Assembly: GCA_903896595.1 (NCBI GenBank)
Contig: CAITYL010000278.1
Coordinates: 1-40,908 of the forward strand
From: an uncultured Lentisphaerota bacterium
GTDB lineage: Bacteria > Verrucomicrobiota > Lentisphaeria > Oligosphaerales > CAITYL01
Direction: 5' to 3'
DNA: 40,908 nucleotides
In this document: positions 19,109-27,947 of the stretch, one piece after another
How the letters are laid out: each line of letters starts with the position of its first letter
Position numbering within the stretch: position 1 is the stretch's first letter
Translations under genes and position numbers: made by a program
Notes under the pieces: generated by a model
What the model was told of the DNA's origin: nothing
Databases searched by the model: none
Seen by the model: only the letters and a program-made list of their open reading frames with translations

Positions 19109-19517
19109 ACATACCTTCAAAGTCGGTCGCACCTCCGAGCACCGCGACTCCATGCTCGGCAATATGGCCTGCAGCCTGTTCATCGAAGGCCGCATCTCCA
19201 CCACCCTGACCAAGGCCAAAGAACTCCGGCGCTTCGCCGAGCGGATGATCACCTTGGGCAAGGAAGGCACCCTCGCCGCCCGCCGGCGCGCCATCTCCGT
19301 GATGGGCCAGCCGAAGGTCGTCTCCCGTCTCTTCACCGATGTGGCCCCGCGCTTCACCGCCCGGGCCGGCGGCTATACCCGCATCATCAAGCTCGGCCAG
19401 CGGATCGGCGACGGCGCCGACATGTGCTTCATCGAGTTGATCCCCGCGGAAGCCGCCGCCGAAACCCCGGTCACCGCCACCTCCCCCGAGGCGGCCACGG
19501 CCCCGGTCCAAGCCTAA
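19095..19517 (+). CDS. rplQ: 50S ribosomal protein L17
   Basis: [56 protein letters not shown]; overlaps the rpoA 3' end. Confidence 0.96.
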   Translation: [140 protein letters not shown]

Positions 19518-19730
19518 GGCAGAAGCTTCCCACAGGGCGGTTTTTACCCTCCCCCCCACGGCCCTGGTTCTGCGACCCTCGCATGACCGGGGCCGTTTGC
19601 GTTTCCTCCTCCCCGGTGCAGGTTCACGGGAAAGTGGCCACTCGCGACTTTTTATGCTATATTGTAGTGTAGGTTAGTAAAACAAGAGTTGCGAAGAATA
19701 GTTCTTATATACAGGAAAGCTAAACCGGTA

Positions 19731-20519
19731 ATGAAAACCACAACCGCTGTCACCTCTCTGATGCTTGCCGGACTTGCCTTGAGCGGGCTGGCCGAAGCTA
19801 AACAAACCACCCCGTTCAACTTGTCCATCGTTGAGCCGGTGACCTCCATCAGTAGCGGTGACGCCAAGGCCAGCGCTTTCGCCAGCACCCTCTTGCCGGC
19901 GGTCAAAACCGTTGCGCAGTCGGGCACCATTGGCAGCAAAACCACCGTTGCGGGGTACACCACCCTGCAGATCGACCCGGCCCAGATCAATTTTGCCACC
20001 ACCGCCCAAGCCCGACTCTACTTTGTTGGCGAAGGCGCCGATTACAAAAATAGCATCGGCTTTAACGCCAACGGGGCGAGCGTAAACTCTGGAACCCCCC
20101 AATTGGCCTTCCTGAATGCGTCGACGCCCACCCCGTTGACGCCCGGCGACTATGTCAACTTGGGAACGTTCAACGCCGGCACGAATCTCGATTTCTTCGT
20201 CATCTCGAATGGCGCCAGCAATCCGGCGTACACCAGCCCCGCCAACCTCAATAAGGTCTTTTCGACCGATGTCGCCGCCAATTTTGACAGCAAGGTGCAT
20301 GCCATGGCCTTTGCCGTCAAGGACACCCCCTATCTCCTGCTTTCCTTTGAGGACATGAGTGTCAGTTCCGACTGGAATTACCGGGATTCCGTCCTGGTAG
20401 TGGACATTGGCAAAGGCAACATCCGACACTTTTTCGGCGCCCCCGAGCCCTCCCTGCTGCTTGCCCTGGGTTCGTTCGCCGCCGTGCTCATGACCGCCAC
20501 CGGCCGCCGCCGGAACTGA
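19731..20519 (+). CDS. PEP-CTERM sorting-domain protein with DUF4114-like region
   Basis: Signal peptide; C-terminus APEPSLLLALGSFAAVLMTATGRRRN (PEP motif, TM, basic tail); FEDMSVSSDWNYRDSVLVVDIG is DUF4114-like. Confidence 0.8.
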   Translation: MKTTTAVTSLMLAGLALSGLAEAKQTTPFNLSIVEPVTSISSGDAKASAFASTLLPAVKTVAQSGTIGSKTTVAGYTTLQIDPAQINFATTAQARLYFVGEGADYKNSIGFNANGASVNSGTPQLAFLNASTPTPLTPGDYVNLGTFNAGTNLDFFVISNGASNPAYTSPANLNKVFSTDVAANFDSKVHAMAFAVKDTPYLLLSFEDMSVSSDWNYRDSVLVVDIGKGNIRHFFGAPEPSLLLALGSFAAVLMTATGRRRN

Positions 20520-20543
20520 TTGACGGCTGCCAAGTAACGAAAT

Positions 20544-20579
20544 AAAAAAAGCGACGCTCTTTCGGGCGTCGCTTTTTTG
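20544..20579 (+). terminator. rho-independent terminator
   Basis: AAAAAAGCGACGC-TCTTTCGG-GCGTCGCTTTTTTGT: 7 bp GC stem flanked by A/T tracts, just downstream of the PEP-CTERM gene. Confidence 0.9.
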
Positions 20580-20643
20580 TTGCCTGACCGGGAGCCGCCC
20601 GGATCGGGCGGACGAACCCGTCATCGTCGAAGGTGCATCAGTA

Positions 20644-23055
20644 TCACGCCGGCAGATGCAGGCGCTGTTCGCCGGCGGCCAGCGCGGTTTCCACCCCGCC
20701 CCAGGCCAGCACTCCGGTGATGCCCGGTGGTAGCGCCACCACCGCCGCGTAACCGGCGCCGGTCCACTCGAGATCAAGCCGTATTTCCCCAGCGGGATGC
20801 GGCAGCACGGCATGCAGCTGTTTCCAGCTCCCAGGTTGCGGCGCAATGCGCACGGTCTTGAAGCCGGGCGATGCCGGCCGGATGCCGGCGATGCTGGCAT
20901 ACAGATGAAACAGCGGCTGGCTGCTCCACGCATGGCAGTCGGAACGCGACGGTTCGGGCTCCTCCAGCGGCGTCTTGCAGTCGAGGCGCACCATCTCGCG
21001 CCATATCTCCAAACGCGTCTGAATAAGGTCGGCGCGGCCGTTCTGGCACAGCGCCTCGAACAGATAGAAGGAGAAATAGGAGGTGGTCCGTTGCAGGTCC
21101 GTTGCGGTCAGCAACCCATCCAGCACCCGCTTAGCCTTGGCACCGGTCACCGTGCCGGTCAACAGGGCCAGGGCCTGGGCGTGTTCACTGAACTTGGTCT
21201 TCTCCACGTCATCGGCCAGCAGGCCGCGGTCCGCCTGCCAGAAACGGGCCACCACGGCCTTGGCGGCCAGCCGGGCGTTCTGCCGGTGACGCCGGGCCAG
21301 CAACGGTTCGCCCATCATGTCTTCCAGATCGGCCGCTTTCTGCAACGCCATCACGTACAGCAGGTTGACCACGCATGACAGGCCGCCAACCGCGCCCGGC
21401 GGATTGCCGATCGGCCAGGCCCGGACCCAGTCCATGAACGGCCAGCCGGGCAAATTCTCCAGCAGACCGTCCGCGGTCCGGTAGGGCTGGAACTGCTCCA
21501 GCATGGCGCGCAGGCCGGGGAGCCGGGCCCGCAACCAGTCGTCCCCCCCCCGCCAGTAGGCGAAGTCATGCAGCATCAGCGTCCAGATCAGGGAGAAGGT
21601 CGGACTGTGCTGGACCACGGAGCTGGGATAACGCTCATTGACCAGCCCCTTGTTGACCCGGGAAAAGTCGAACAATTCGACACAGCGGCGCACCAGCCGG
21701 TCGTCGCCGCTCATGACGTGGTTGACCAGCATTTCCAGCCGGGTGTCGCCGACATACATCAACTGTTCGTAGAACGGGCAGTCCATGTACGTCTCATGGG
21801 CGCACATCTGCATGCCGCGGACGCAGATCGCCTGAATGGCGGGCAACTGCGGGTCGTCCGCGGTGAAGCTCCCCTCCATTTCCAGCGGGTAGCGCTCCTC
21901 GGCCACGGCCAGCCGGCGCAGGGTCAGCGGCTCGGCGACAGTGGTCACGGTCAGCAGCAGGAAGCGGCCGGCGCGCCACCACGGAGTGGTCATGGTGCAA
22001 GTGGCGCCGTCCAACGGAAACCGGTCGGTATTGCCCGCCCAGTACTTGCCGGCGACTTCGCCGCGGTTGCCCTTCAGCTTGCTGTGCGGCACCGCGGGCT
22101 CCAGGAACAGGGCCTCGGCCCAGGACCAGGTCACGCACCCGCCCCGGCCGCCCGCCACCTCCAGGTGGGGGAAGCCAGTGTAATAATCTCCGAGATCGAT
22201 GAGCACAAAGTACTGCTGGCCGGCGGGAACCGTCAGCTCGCCCGTGCCGCTGACCAGCGGCCGCCAGTCCGCCAGCTGCGGACTCCGCAAATGGGCCTCG
22301 CCAAACTGGAACCGGAGATCGGGGATGCCGTCCCCCGCCGCCACCGCCTGACCGGGATGAACCAGGCGGTCCAGCCGTTCGGGCAGGATCGAGGGAAACA
22401 ATTTCCAGCCGGCGGCGCCGACCCCGTAATAGTTGTTGTCGACCGGCCCGTGCACGACCACGGGGGCCACGGCCGGCTCAACGGGTGCCGCGCCGCCCGT
22501 CCATTCCAGGCTGGCTCCCACGCCGAACACCCCCGGCGCGATGCCGTCGCAGGGTTTCCAGCCGCCAGCCCGGGCCACCTCCCAGGGAGCGACGCCGGTG
22601 GTCAGGGCGGCGTGGTAGGGGCCGTCGGCCTTGAGGATAAAGCCGCCGCGCCAGGACAACTGGGCCACCGGAGCGCCGTCCAGCAACGTCCAGGCCAGCG
22701 CCTCCAGGGTGTGTTCGCCGGGCGTCAGTTCGATGCGGTAGGAGGCGTAGGCCCAGTGCTCAATGTCGCCCCGGTCCGGACCGCGCGAGATGCGCTGGCC
22801 GTCCAGGAACAGCTCGTAACGCTCATCGGCGCTGACATGGATCACCAGCGGCTCGCCAGCGGCGGTAAAGACACGCCGAAACAGCAGGAACACGCGCTCC
22901 TCCCGCCCGCATCCCGGATGCCAGATCCAGGAGGCTTCATCAATCGGCTGCTGCACGTAGATGCCGGTGTTGCCGGGATAATGCCGGGGCGGCAGAAAAA
23001 GCTTGGTGACGGTGTTCATGGGAGTCATGGGAGTCATGGGAGTCATGGGAGACAT
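20644..23055 (-). CDS. alpha-L-rhamnosidase-like glycosidase (GH78)
   Basis: YELFLDGQRISRGPDRGDIEHWAYASYRIELTPGEHTLEALAW, MQMCAHETYMDCPFYEQLMYVGDTRLEML, C-terminal beta-sandwich; start uncertain because of 9-bp ATG-containing repeats (23019 or 23055). Confidence 0.85.
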   Translation of the reverse strand: MSPMTPMTPMTPMNTVTKLFLPPRHYPGNTGIYVQQPIDEASWIWHPGCGREERVFLLFRRVFTAAGEPLVIHVSADERYELFLDGQRISRGPDRGDIEHWAYASYRIELTPGEHTLEALAWTLLDGAPVAQLSWRGGFILKADGPYHAALTTGVAPWEVARAGGWKPCDGIAPGVFGVGASLEWTGGAAPVEPAVAPVVVHGPVDNNYYGVGAAGWKLFPSILPERLDRLVHPGQAVAAGDGIPDLRFQFGEAHLRSPQLADWRPLVSGTGELTVPAGQQYFVLIDLGDYYTGFPHLEVAGGRGGCVTWSWAEALFLEPAVPHSKLKGNRGEVAGKYWAGNTDRFPLDGATCTMTTPWWRAGRFLLLTVTTVAEPLTLRRLAVAEERYPLEMEGSFTADDPQLPAIQAICVRGMQMCAHETYMDCPFYEQLMYVGDTRLEMLVNHVMSGDDRLVRRCVELFDFSRVNKGLVNERYPSSVVQHSPTFSLIWTLMLHDFAYWRGGDDWLRARLPGLRAMLEQFQPYRTADGLLENLPGWPFMDWVRAWPIGNPPGAVGGLSCVVNLLYVMALQKAADLEDMMGEPLLARRHRQNARLAAKAVVARFWQADRGLLADDVEKTKFSEHAQALALLTGTVTGAKAKRVLDGLLTATDLQRTTSYFSFYLFEALCQNGRADLIQTRLEIWREMVRLDCKTPLEEPEPSRSDCHAWSSQPLFHLYASIAGIRPASPGFKTVRIAPQPGSWKQLHAVLPHPAGEIRLDLEWTGAGYAAVVALPPGITGVLAWGGVETALAAGEQRLHLPA

Positions 23056-23060
23056 GGGAG
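23019..23060 (-). repeat. 9-bp tandem repeat (ATGGGAGTC) at the rhamnosidase start
   Basis: catgggagtcatgggagtcatgggagtcatgggagacatggg; each unit is one in-frame Met-Thr-Pro (or Met-Ser-Pro) on the minus strand. Confidence 0.85.
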
Positions 23061-23147
23061 GCTGGTTTCCGTAGGGGCAGGCGTCGCTGCCTGCCCTATG
23101 GTGTTCGGTGTTCAGGGTTCGGTGTTCGGAGCATCACGCATTACGTT

Positions 23148-24434
23148 TTACGCTTCACGATTCAGGGCGCGGGCGGCGATGTCGCGACGATATTGGGCGC
23201 CGTCCCAATGGATGCAGGCCACGGCGGCATAGGCTTTGACCACGGCGTCATGAATGGTGGCGCCGCGGGCGGTAACCCCGAGCACGCGGCCGCCGGCGGT
23301 GACCGTTTGACCGGCAGGATTGAGGGCGGTACCGGCATGGAACACGGCGGCCCCCAGCTTCTCGGCCTCGGGAATGCCGGTGATAACCGCGCCCTTGGGA
23401 TAGGCCCCGGGATACCCCTGGGCGGCCATGACCACGCACACGGCGGCATCATCGGCCCAGTGGAGCGTCACCTCGCCCAGGCGGCGGTCGGCGGCGGCGG
23501 CCAGCACCTCGGCCAGATCGTTGTCCAGGCGCATCAGGATCGGCTGGGTCTCAGGATCGCCAAAGCGGACATTGAATTCAAGTATTTTGGGGCCGCCGGC
23601 GGTGACCATGACGCCAGCGTAAATGACCCCGCGATAATCCAGCCGGTCGGCGCGGCAGCCGGCCAGGAAACGGTCCAATACCTCGTGCTGGATGACCGCC
23701 CACAGCTCGGGCGTAACCACCGGGGCGGGCGAATAGGCGCCCATGCCGCCGGTGTTGGGACCGGTGTCGCCGTCTCCTATGCGCTTGTGGTCTTGGGCGG
23801 AGGCCAGCGGCAAAATGGTGTCGCCGTCGGTGATGGCCAGGATGGAAGCTTCCTCGCCGACCAGACATTCCTCGACCACCACCGTGCGCCCGGCGTCGCC
23901 AAAGGCACCGGCAAAACAGTCGGTTACCGCCGCCAGGGCCTCGTCCACGGTGGCGGCCACCACCACGCCCTTGCCCGCCGCCAGACCGTCAGCCTTGACC
24001 ACGATCGGGGCGCCTTGGGCGCGCACATAAGCCGCCGCCGCCGCGCCGTCGGTGAAGGTGGCGCTAGCCGCCGTCGGAATGCCGTGGCGGGCCATGAAAT
24101 CCTTGGCGTATGCCTTGCTGCCCTCCAGTTGCGCGGCGTTCCGGTCGGGCCCGAAAATGCGGAGTCCGCGGGCGCGGAACAGATCAACAATGCCGTCACA
24201 TAAAGGCGCCTCGGGGCCGACCACGGTCAGGCCGATGCGTTCGCGGACGGCGAACTCCGCCAGTTCGTCCAGCGTGGAGAGGGACAGCCGTTCCACTCCG
24301 GCCATGCCGGGATTGCCAGGGGCGGCAAACACCCGCCGCACCTGTGGGCTCTGCCGCAGTTTCCACACCAGCGCATGCTCACGCCCGCCGCCGCCGATCA
24401 CCAAGACGTCCATCGGTTCCAGTTGCATCGTCAT
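23148..24434 (-). CDS. purD: phosphoribosylamine-glycine ligase
   Basis: MDVLVIGGGGREHALVWKLRQSP, VVKADGLAAGKGVVVA, GPNTGGMGAYSPAPVV, EFNVRFGDPETQPILMRL. Confidence 0.97.
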   Translation of the reverse strand: MTMQLEPMDVLVIGGGGREHALVWKLRQSPQVRRVFAAPGNPGMAGVERLSLSTLDELAEFAVRERIGLTVVGPEAPLCDGIVDLFRARGLRIFGPDRNAAQLEGSKAYAKDFMARHGIPTAASATFTDGAAAAAYVRAQGAPIVVKADGLAAGKGVVVAATVDEALAAVTDCFAGAFGDAGRTVVVEECLVGEEASILAITDGDTILPLASAQDHKRIGDGDTGPNTGGMGAYSPAPVVTPELWAVIQHEVLDRFLAGCRADRLDYRGVIYAGVMVTAGGPKILEFNVRFGDPETQPILMRLDNDLAEVLAAAADRRLGEVTLHWADDAAVCVVMAAQGYPGAYPKGAVITGIPEAEKLGAAVFHAGTALNPAGQTVTAGGRVLGVTARGATIHDAVVKAYAAVACIHWDGAQYRRDIAARALNREA

Positions 24435-24451
24435 GCCATATCCCTGTTAAA

Positions 24452-24525
24452 TGTAGCAAAGCGATTTCATCGCGCTCTTCGAGCCGCACGTTTTCGATCT
24501 GGCGGGCTGCAAGCCCTTTGCTACA
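24452..24525 (+). repeat. TGTAGCAAAG cloverleaf repeat, copy B
   Basis: tgtagcaaagcgatttcatcgcgctcttcgagccgcacgttttcgatctggcgggctgcaagccctttgctaca. Confidence 0.9.
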
Positions 24526-24579
24526 GAAGTGTGTTCGCGTTTCATGAGGTACTATAAACCGGGGTGCGGCAAATAGGTG

Positions 24580-24664
24580 CCACGGACGCGCACGGACATT
24601 CACGGACGTGCATGGACGCATGACAAGCGTGCCAGTCCGTGTTAGTCCGTGGATGTCCGTGCGG
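24580..24664. repeat. inverted word-array repeat (CACGGAC), second locus
   Basis: ccacggacgcgcacggacattcacggacgtgcatggacgc ... gcgtgccagtccgtgttagtccgtggatgtccgtgcgg; overlaps the MFS gene 3' end. Confidence 0.85.
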
Positions 24665-25811
24665 TTTGGCCAACGGCCGGCTTCGGCAGGCGCGAGGCCT
24701 CGGCGAGCTGCGCCAGCAGAGACACTCCCAAGGCGATGGCGCAAACCAGGAACATATCGGTCTCGTGGGCGCCGGGCCGGGCCAGCCACCAGCGCACCAC
24801 CGCCAGCCCGGCCAGGGAGCCCAAGCCGACCAAGAACTCATTGACGCCGATGTTGAAGGCGCGCCGGCCGGAATTGCTGGAGTAATACACGGCGCAGAAA
24901 TAGGCGAACGCCGCATACAGTCCCAGCAGCGTCAACCCAACGGCGGCCAGGCCATATTGCGGGTAGCGCCACAACCCCAGCAACAACAGGATGCCGGCGA
25001 CATGCATCACCGCCAGCGGCGTGCGCCGGTACAGCCAGCTCCGGCATTTCCACAGCGCCAGCCCTCCCAGCGCCAGCACCGCCATGTGCAGGAACAGCGG
25101 CAGCCCGGTCCAGAAGGAAGAGACCCCCGCCTTGGCGCCAAAAGCCGGGAAAAAAGTGAACAGCGGCCGCTGCACAAAGGTGACGGTGACAATCATCAGC
25201 CAGCCGACCCAGACATAGCCGGGACGAACCTCGCGCGAGCCGGCCGGCCCCTCCTCCACATGCTCATCCACCGACGGCGCATCGGCCGGTTTGGCGCGGT
25301 GGCTGAGCAGCAGCCCCAGCATGACCAGGCACAGTCCAACCACAAACAGGGTCATCGTCGGCCGGCCATGGGCATACAACCAGCCGGCAGTGAGGAACCC
25401 CAGCGCCGAACCGCCGCTCCAGGCCAGAGTGTAGAACCCCACGGCCCGGGACAGTTCCCCCGGCGCCGCCTCCCCGCGCATGTGCGCCTGAAAAGCGTTG
25501 AAGAACACCGCCATCAGGGCGCCGATCAGCACCATGGCCAGAAGAAGCGGCACAAACCCGTGCAACCACAGCATGCCCGCCCCGACCCCCATGGTCAGGA
25601 GAATGCTCGTCAGCAGCAAGCCCCGCGCATTGCCCCGGTTCAGAATCAGGCCGGAGGTCAGGCTGAGCGCCATGTAGGTCACTTGCATGCCGCCGCCGAT
25701 CCAGGCGCACTGGGTCGTGCTCAGGCCTTGCAGGCCCGCGTCATAGAGCACGGCAAAATACAGAAAAAAACACGCCCAGTCCATGAGCGCGGGACATAGA
25801 TAAGTGTACAT
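24642..25811 (-). CDS. MFS transporter
   Basis: Multiple hydrophobic TM segments; likely start MYTYLCPALMDWACFFLYFAVLYDAG at 25811. Confidence 0.75.
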   Translation of the reverse strand: MYTYLCPALMDWACFFLYFAVLYDAGLQGLSTTQCAWIGGGMQVTYMALSLTSGLILNRGNARGLLLTSILLTMGVGAGMLWLHGFVPLLLAMVLIGALMAVFFNAFQAHMRGEAAPGELSRAVGFYTLAWSGGSALGFLTAGWLYAHGRPTMTLFVVGLCLVMLGLLLSHRAKPADAPSVDEHVEEGPAGSREVRPGYVWVGWLMIVTVTFVQRPLFTFFPAFGAKAGVSSFWTGLPLFLHMAVLALGGLALWKCRSWLYRRTPLAVMHVAGILLLLGLWRYPQYGLAAVGLTLLGLYAAFAYFCAVYYSSNSGRRAFNIGVNEFLVGLGSLAGLAVVRWWLARPGAHETDMFLVCAIALGVSLLAQLAEASRLPKPAVGQTARTSTD

Positions 25812-26045
25812 GGAGCCTCGTGCAAAACCACCGTTTACCGGTGGGGGACAATGCGGGTTGAGCGGTTGGGAGGTTGGGAGGTTGAATCGTGAGGCATTCG
25901 GCGATGGTGCAGCCCGTCCAATCGAAAACATCAGGACAGAAGAACGCGATGCAACCGCTTGGCCACAGGGGGGTTCGCGCACGACTCGGCTTGGCAACGA
26001 ACCGGGGATTTTACTCATGAAACGCCACCAGAATCAGCCGCCGTT

Positions 26046-26126
26046 CTCCAGGTCCTCAGTGTCCTCAAGGTCTTCATTCCCCCGTTGCCAACAGAGGACC
26101 TTGAGGACATGGAAGACGTTGAGGAC
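26046..26126. repeat. inverted word-array repeat (GAGGAC)
   Basis: ctccaggtcctcagtgtcctcaaggtcttc ... gaggaccttgaggacatggaagacgttgaggac. Confidence 0.8.
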
Positions 26127-26141
26127 GGGGACCGGCCGTCG

Positions 26142-27947
26142 TCAGACAGATGCCTTGGCGTCAACCGGCTTGGCGGCGGGGTTTTTGGCGTCAGCGGGTG
26201 GCGGTGTGGCCGGCGGGGCGGCGGCCGCGGCGTTTTCGCCGGCCGGCACCGGCGTTTTTCCGTCCGTTCCGTTCTTTCCGTTCTTCCCCTCGGTTCCGGC
26301 GGCCTTTTCCGGGGACACCGGCGCAGAGGCCACTTTCTCCGCCCCGTCTCCGGCTTTGGCATCGGACGGCTTTTGGGCGGCCGCGCCCGCCAGCAGCGGG
26401 GTGCCGGCCTTGGGCTTGGCCAGGCCAAACGGTTTCTTGGGCGGCGCCATCTTGAACGCCCCCGGCTTGCCGGCCGGGGCGGCAATCTTAGCCGCATCCC
26501 CAGGTTTCGCAGCAGAATCCGCCGTGCCGCCAGCGGCCCCCGCTACCGCCTTACCCGGACCGGCCGCCGGCCCCGGCGTTCCAGACGTTGCGGGCTTGGG
26601 CCCGGCCATGCGTTCCTTGTGCCTGGCGACCGCCTTGGTTCCGGCGGCATAATGGCCCCAAATGATCGCCACCAGGAACACGAACGCCCCGGTGTCCGCC
26701 ATCAACATCAGCCAGGAAATAATTTTAAGGGGGGGCGACGGATGCATCCGGGCCAAAATGAACACCAGGTACAGGGCTGTCACCGCACTGCCGACGATGC
26801 CGCCCATGAGCAGATTGGCTTCGCGCTTGACCGCCTTGGTGACCTCGGCCTGACGATTGACAATCTCGCTTTTGGCCGTCTCTGCCTTGACAACTTCGGA
26901 GACCGGCTTGGGGCCCTCCGGCTTGACGTCACCAGCGCTGGCCGCCGGCGCCTTGGCATCGTCAGACGGCGGCGGGACGGCAGCCACCACGGATTGGTCA
27001 CCGGGCACGTTCGGAGCCGTGGTTCCGGCAGCGGCGTTGGTCTCCCCGGCGGCACCTGCCGCCTTGGCCTGACTGAGTTGGGTCTCCGCCGTCTTCCGGG
27101 CCTCCGCCACGAGTTGATCGGCGGCGGTCTTGGCCTCCGCGGCCATTTTCTCTGCCGCCGCCTTGGCGTCGGCCGCCACTTTATCCGCCGCCGCCTTGGC
27201 ATCCGCAACTATTTTATCGGCCGCCAGCGTCTGCCGGCCGGCTTCGTCCCTGGCGGTCGCGGCAGCGGCATGGGCCTCCGCCGTCACCTTGTCCGCCGCT
27301 GTCCGGGCGTCGGCGGTAATTTTGGCGGCTTCCGCCTGGGCCGCCGCCAATTCTTGATCAACAGCGGCTTGCGCGGCCGCGACCACCTTCTCCGCGGCAA
27401 CCGTGGCCGCCGCCGCCGTCTGAGCCGCCTGTTCCTGGGCCTGCGTTGTCGTTTCAGCGGCCGCCTGTTGGGCTTGGGCCAGAAGTGCAGACGCCTCCGT
27501 TTTGGCCTGCGCCACCAGCTGCCCAGCCTGTTCACGGGCTTGAAGCAGCGCCTCCTGGGCGGCGGTGTCCGCCGCCCCCGGCACCACGGGTGCCACGGAA
27601 ACCGGCGTCCCCTGGGCTTGCAGGCGAATGCGCTGGGCGGTATCCGTCATGCGGCCAACCGTATCCATGACGGTCGCCGCCACCTTAAACTTGCCGGTGC
27701 CGGCGGAACCAGTCGGCGTCACGGGCATCCCGCCCGGCGGCGGTGCGACAATCCGGGCCACTTTCAAGCCCGCCGGCCGCGGCTTGTCAACCCCGATGAC
27801 CGACGGCGCCGGGACCGGGGCGCCAGCCGCCACCACGTCTTCCCGCCGCATCGGCACCCGGCAGACCGGACAGAGCATGTCACGAACCAACGGCTGATCC
27901 GCATTCATCCGGGCGCCGCATTTGGCGCAAACATAGCTGATGGCCAT
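26142..27947 (-). CDS. zinc-ribbon, Ala-rich coiled-coil, two-TM hypothetical protein
   Basis: N-terminal CAKCGARMN...LCPVCRVPM; long Ala/Lys/Glu coiled-coil; hydrophobic segments GGIVGSAVTALYLVFILA and LMLMADTGAFVFLVAIIWG; Pro/Ala/Lys tail. Confidence 0.7.
   Translation of the reverse strand: MAISYVCAKCGARMNADQPLVRDMLCPVCRVPMRREDVVAAGAPVPAPSVIGVDKPRPAGLKVARIVAPPPGGMPVTPTGSAGTGKFKVAATVMDTVGRMTDTAQRIRLQAQGTPVSVAPVVPGAADTAAQEALLQAREQAGQLVAQAKTEASALLAQAQQAAAETTTQAQEQAAQTAAAATVAAEKVVAAAQAAVDQELAAAQAEAAKITADARTAADKVTAEAHAAAATARDEAGRQTLAADKIVADAKAAADKVAADAKAAAEKMAAEAKTAADQLVAEARKTAETQLSQAKAAGAAGETNAAAGTTAPNVPGDQSVVAAVPPPSDDAKAPAASAGDVKPEGPKPVSEVVKAETAKSEIVNRQAEVTKAVKREANLLMGGIVGSAVTALYLVFILARMHPSPPLKIISWLMLMADTGAFVFLVAIIWGHYAAGTKAVARHKERMAGPKPATSGTPGPAAGPGKAVAGAAGGTADSAAKPGDAAKIAAPAGKPGAFKMAPPKKPFGLAKPKAGTPLLAGAAAQKPSDAKAGDGAEKVASAPVSPEKAAGTEGKNGKNGTDGKTPVPAGENAAAAAPPATPPPADAKNPAAKPVDAKASV

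Noticed and set aside
21568-23232. 554-aa + strand ORF
   Set aside because: Antisense to the rhamnosidase gene; no conserved motif.
25812-26018. N-terminal extension of the MFS transporter ORF
   Set aside because: Intergenic/low-complexity translation; the TM protein sensibly starts at MYTYLCPALMDW (25811).
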